Source of the DNA: Clostridium sp.
GTDB taxonomy: Bacteria; Bacillota; Dethiobacteria; Dethiobacterales; Dethiobacteraceae
Reading direction: 5' to 3'
NCBI GenBank assembly: GCA_018335695.1
Contig: JAGXRV010000032.1
Span: 1-35,618 of the forward strand
DNA length: 35,618 nt
Part shown: positions 33,247-35,618 of the stretch, piece after piece
Position numbering within the stretch: the stretch's first letter is position 1
Layout of the letters: each line of letters starts with the position of its first letter
Translations under genes and position numbers: made by a program
Notes under the pieces: generated by a model
Told to the model about the DNA's origin: nothing
The model's database searches: none
What the model saw: the letters and a program-made list of their open reading frames with translations, nothing else

Positions 33247-34275
33247 TTGAAAATAATTGATTTGCGCAGTGATACGGTAACAAAACCAACTTTGGCAATG
33301 AGACAAGCGATGATGTCAGCGGAAGTGGGCGATGATGTCTACGGCGAAGACGTTACGGTAAACCGATTGGAAGCAGTCGCCGCTGAAATTATGGGAAAAG
33401 AGGCGGCATTGTTTGTGCCTACAGGCAGCATGGGAAATCAGTTGGCGATAATGACTCATTGCAGCCGAGGTGAAGAAGTAATTTGCGATGCTTCCGCACA
33501 TATTTTCCATTATGAGATGGCTGCGGCCGGACAGCTTTCAGGCGTGCAACTTTATCCTTTGCTGAATCTGCATAGTGAGATGGGCATCAGCAGTTTGTCT
33601 GATCATATCAGGGAGCCGTTAAGCTATTTGCCTCGGACGAGGCTTATTTGCTTGGAAAACACTTTGAACCGGGCCGGCGGCACTGTGATGGACGTGGCGC
33701 GGATGGCGGCTGTTTACCGTCTCGCCGGAAAATTTGGGTTGAAGGTGCATCTTGATGGCGCGCGGATTTTCAATGCTGCCTATGCTTTGCAATGCGAAGT
33801 AAGGGAGCTGACACAATATTGTGATTCGGTGATGTTTTGTCTCTCAAAAGGGCTGGGTGCGCCGGTAGGTTCTGTCTTAGTCGGGCCGGCAGAGTTTATC
33901 GCTCAGGCGCGGCGCTATCGTAAGCTGTTAGGTGGCGGGATGCGCCAAGCAGGCATTTTGGCGGCAGCCGGCTTAGTTGCTTTGGCCGACACATCCCATC
34001 TGCTGCTTGACCATCAAAAAGCGCGTCGTTTGGCTTTAATGCTCGCGCAGTTTCCGGGAGTGAAGGTAAATCCTGCTGCTGCGGAAACAAATATTTTGCT
34101 GATAGAACTAGAAAAAATGCCGCTTGCTCTCTTCCTTGAGGAACTTCAGCGTAGAGGAGTGCTTGCGGGACCTATGGGTCGCAGTGCTGTGCGTTTTGTT
34201 ACTCACTATGATGTCAGTATGGAGGATGTGGAAAGAGCGGGAGAGATGATTGGGAAACTGCTGCCCTCACCCTAA
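33247..34275 (+). CDS. Low-specificity L-threonine aldolase
   Basis: A 342-residue PLP enzyme that splits threonine into glycine and acetaldehyde, linking to one-carbon metabolism of the neighbouring folate gene. It opens DLRSDTVTKPTLAMRQAM and GDDVYGEDVTVNRLE, the family signature. The PLP Lys201 lies in FCLSKGLGAPVGS, and the cofactor Asp is in VHLDGARIFNAA. The start is a TTG at 33247 behind AGGAGG (7-nt spacing). The final residues PSP and the TAA stop lie within a dispersed repeat (34264-34369), so the natural C-terminus has been cut or replaced there. Confidence 0.93.
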   Translation: MKIIDLRSDTVTKPTLAMRQAMMSAEVGDDVYGEDVTVNRLEAVAAEIMGKEAALFVPTGSMGNQLAIMTHCSRGEEVICDASAHIFHYEMAAAGQLSGVQLYPLLNLHSEMGISSLSDHIREPLSYLPRTRLICLENTLNRAGGTVMDVARMAAVYRLAGKFGLKVHLDGARIFNAAYALQCEVRELTQYCDSVMFCLSKGLGAPVGSVLVGPAEFIAQARRYRKLLGGGMRQAGILAAAGLVALADTSHLLLDHQKARRLALMLAQFPGVKVNPAAAETNILLIELEKMPLALFLEELQRRGVLAGPMGRSAVRFVTHYDVSMEDVERAGEMIGKLLPSP

Positions 34276-34369
34276 CCCTCTCCCAGGGGGAGAGGGGAAT
34301 TGATGATAAGGAAGAGGTAGGCGCTCTGATACCCTCTCCACCTTTTGGGGGAGAGGGCTAGGGTGAGGG
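34264..34369. repeat. Full-length CCCTCACCC-type palindromic repeat
   Basis: The left part (34264-34297) repeats 3238-3271 exactly. The right part (34332-34369) ends GAGGGCTAGGGTGAGGG, the reverse complement of the left end. Each part holds its own GC-rich hairpin (CCCTCTCC/GGGAGAGGG). The whole 106-bp unit is a long palindrome with a 34-bp centre. It overlaps the end of the threonine aldolase gene. Confidence 0.85.
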
Positions 34370-34424
34370 GGAAGAGAGGATTTGCTGAATAGGGAGATTA
34401 AAAATTTTAACACTATGACCTATA

Positions 34425-34457
34425 AATAAGGGCTGCCGGGGGCAACCCTTATTTTTT
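34425..34457. terminator. Bidirectional terminator between threonine aldolase and the Asp23 fusion
   Basis: AATAAGGG and TGCC (34425-34432, 34434-34437) pair with GGCA and CCCTTATT (34441-34444, 34446-34453). A T run follows on the plus strand and an A/T-rich tail on the minus strand. The genes on both sides converge here. Confidence 0.8.
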
Positions 34458-35310
34458 AGCTTTGGCGGTTAGATTCAGGCTGTTGGCTTTCAGGAAGTTC
34501 AATGCGTCGTGCCGTTACTTGTAGTTTAGGCAAGTTAAAACCAGTCAGATGCTCTATCTCTTCCTTCACCGTTTGTTGAACTTCCTGCAAGACGTCAGGG
34601 ATATTTTGACCATAAAAGACATTTACGTCAATATGCAGCCACGCGCCTTCAGGTTTAGAGTTGACTTCAATTTTAACTACCCGGGCAATGCCGGGAATTT
34701 TTGCGGCAACGTGGGCAACCATCTGTGAGATTACATGCTCAGCAATGTAGAAATTCCCCAGAGAGCTGTAGATGGGTCTGACTATTGAGCGATCTATCAC
34801 CACTTTTTTAGGATCTTCCCTATGGCTTTTCCCCCAAAAAGAACGCAACGGATCAAGAAGATAGCCCGGGAAATCTTTCTTGATGGCAAAGGTGGGGAGT
34901 GGGATGACATGCCTGTTTTCCCGATTGCGCAATTCCAGCGCTCTGGAAATAGCTCTTGGGGAGGCAATTTCTTCAATCCTGATAAATTTTTCCGGAGCCG
35001 GCAATTGAAGGCGCTCGGCGATGGTATATATCATTTTTACCGATGTGCCGATAAGCAGAATTTTATCAGCGCGAGCTGAGACGATTTTTTCTCTGACTTC
35101 AGCGGCATGGGCATCGTCTTTGAAAATTGCACATTTCACGGCACCGATCTTCGTAGTTTCTCTTTTGGCCGACTTGCCTGCCAAAATAACATTGCCTTGG
35201 ATTAACAGGCCGTCGTCAACAATCAGGGGGATGTGGTGCTTAATGGCTAAATAAGAAGCTCGGTGGGATTTGCCCGTTCCGCTGGACCCTACCAGTGCAA
35301 AAACCTGCAT
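34456..35310 (-). CDS. P-loop NTPase fused to an Asp23/Gls24 domain
   Basis: A 284-residue two-domain protein. The N-terminal half is a P-loop fold with Walker A GSSGTGKS (8-15), IPLIVDDGLLI as a Walker-B-like strand, and ADKILLIGTS. The C-terminal half, from about 180, starts KVVIDRSIVRPIYSSLGNF and continues VAAKIPGIARVVKIEVN, LHIDVNVFYGQNIPDVLQEVQ. That is the Asp23/Gls24 (envelope stress, DUF322) domain. The P-loop part resembles nucleotide-binding regulators rather than a known enzyme. ATG 35310 is chosen because GGGAGG precedes it; the frame is open to 35379 without a ribosome site. The function of the fusion is unknown. Confidence 0.8.
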   Translation of the reverse strand: MQVFALVGSSGTGKSHRASYLAIKHHIPLIVDDGLLIQGNVILAGKSAKRETTKIGAVKCAIFKDDAHAAEVREKIVSARADKILLIGTSVKMIYTIAERLQLPAPEKFIRIEEIASPRAISRALELRNRENRHVIPLPTFAIKKDFPGYLLDPLRSFWGKSHREDPKKVVIDRSIVRPIYSSLGNFYIAEHVISQMVAHVAAKIPGIARVVKIEVNSKPEGAWLHIDVNVFYGQNIPDVLQEVQQTVKEEIEHLTGFNLPKLQVTARRIELPESQQPESNRQS

Positions 35311-35408
35311 TGTAACCTCCCTTAATTTTGGCAAGAGTGATGGCAATATTATAGCATAACGATTGTCGTTGACCAACAAAGAAAAGTAGTTGCAGCAGAC
35401 AGGAATTA

Positions 35409-35502
35409 TTCTAAAATTATGAAAATTCTAATTTTTTGATTAGAAAAAAGAAAATCTTAGCCGGTTCTGCAGGTATTCTTCTAAAATTTACGAACATTCT
35501 AA
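35409..35502. promoter_or_regulatory. Paired operator-like repeats upstream of the last gene
   Basis: Two near-identical 23-24 bp sequences (TTCTAAAATT...ATTCTAA) stand at 35409-35431 and 35479-35502, exactly 70 bp apart. A perfect inverted repeat TTCTAAT-6 nt-ATTAGAA (35426-35445) overlaps the first. Spacing by about seven helical turns suits a regulator binding two sites. It lies between divergent genes. Confidence 0.5.
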
Positions 35503-35548
35503 AAGGTGGTAGAAAAACAAAATTACGGAAGCTGTTTCCCGAGGGGAG

Positions 35549-35618
35549 ATGAGTTGCTTGTCGAAAATAAAAGTGGCAATAGTGGGTGCAGGTGTTGGTG
35601 GCAGTTCTGTTTACCGGG
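35549..35618 (+). CDS. Partial gene, Rossmann-fold NAD/FAD-binding protein
   Basis: The first codons read SKIKVAIVGAGVGGSSVYR, a typical GXGXXG dinucleotide-binding N-terminus, cut by the window end. GAGGGGAG (35541-35548) precedes both ATG 35549 and an in-frame TTG at 35558; the TTG has the more normal spacing. What follows cannot be read, so the enzyme class is open. Confidence 0.6.
   Translation, partial: MSCLSKIKVAIVGAGVGGSSVYR

Overview
The window is a chromosomal segment of a Bacillota (Firmicutes) bacterium. It is most like a spore-forming Clostridia-type lineage of moderate G+C. The reasons are a PyrR-type attenuator ahead of carAB, a LysM plus SleB-type cortex hydrolase, the YmfF/YmfH peptidase pair, an Asp23/Gls24-type protein, strong AGGAGG ribosome sites, and heavy use of TTG and GTG starts (11 of 29 complete genes). 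The species cannot be named from the sequence alone.

Layout. 1-1550: the 5' end of a possible transposase, then on the minus strand a truncated drug-export ABC permease and its ATPase. 1579-3081: a decayed coding remnant, a terminator, a 123-bp palindromic REPIN/MITE-like repeat, and a secreted cysteine-hydrolase gene whose last codons lie inside that repeat. 3301-7918: promoter, PyrR attenuator, carA and carB. 7962-10666: signal peptide peptidase SppA, a Yip1-family membrane protein, an aquaporin and an ArsC-like arsenate reductase, the last two overlapping. 10672-11589 (minus): a secreted serine hydrolase of the beta-lactamase fold. 11735-15958: a sensor histidine kinase and an HD-GYP response regulator in one operon. 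16205-17035: the cortex hydrolase. 17479-19071: a methyltransferase coupled to a PilZ (c-di-GMP receptor) protein, preceded by a short upstream reading frame.

19072-21140 is a repeat-rich accessory island. It carries a RelB/RelE-type toxin-antitoxin pair between two copies of a structured repeat. One copy is interrupted by a 476-nt group II intron without a reverse transcriptase gene. The island also holds a 136-bp element with inverted ends, and it is bounded by a long direct repeat beside a tRNA-Arg(CCG) gene. This is the most unusual part of the window.

21326-35618: a glycosyltransferase overlapping a large membrane protein with an alkaline-phosphatase-like front half; ymfF-ymfH; a class III aminotransferase; a DUF2007 protein; a HAD phosphatase; then proS, a DUF362 ferredoxin-like protein, 5-formyl-THF cyclo-ligase and threonine aldolase as one run; a convergent P-loop/Asp23 fusion gene; and the first codons of a Rossmann-fold protein behind a promoter region with paired repeats.

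Themes. Three c-di-GMP-related or signalling parts lie close together (kinase, HD-GYP phosphodiesterase, PilZ receptor). Pyrimidine/arginine precursor supply (carAB) is under PyrR control. The aquaporin and ArsC pair suggests arsenic detoxification by reduction and channel-mediated efflux. Dispersed repeats have shaped gene ends: two unrelated genes take their stop codons from repeat sequence.
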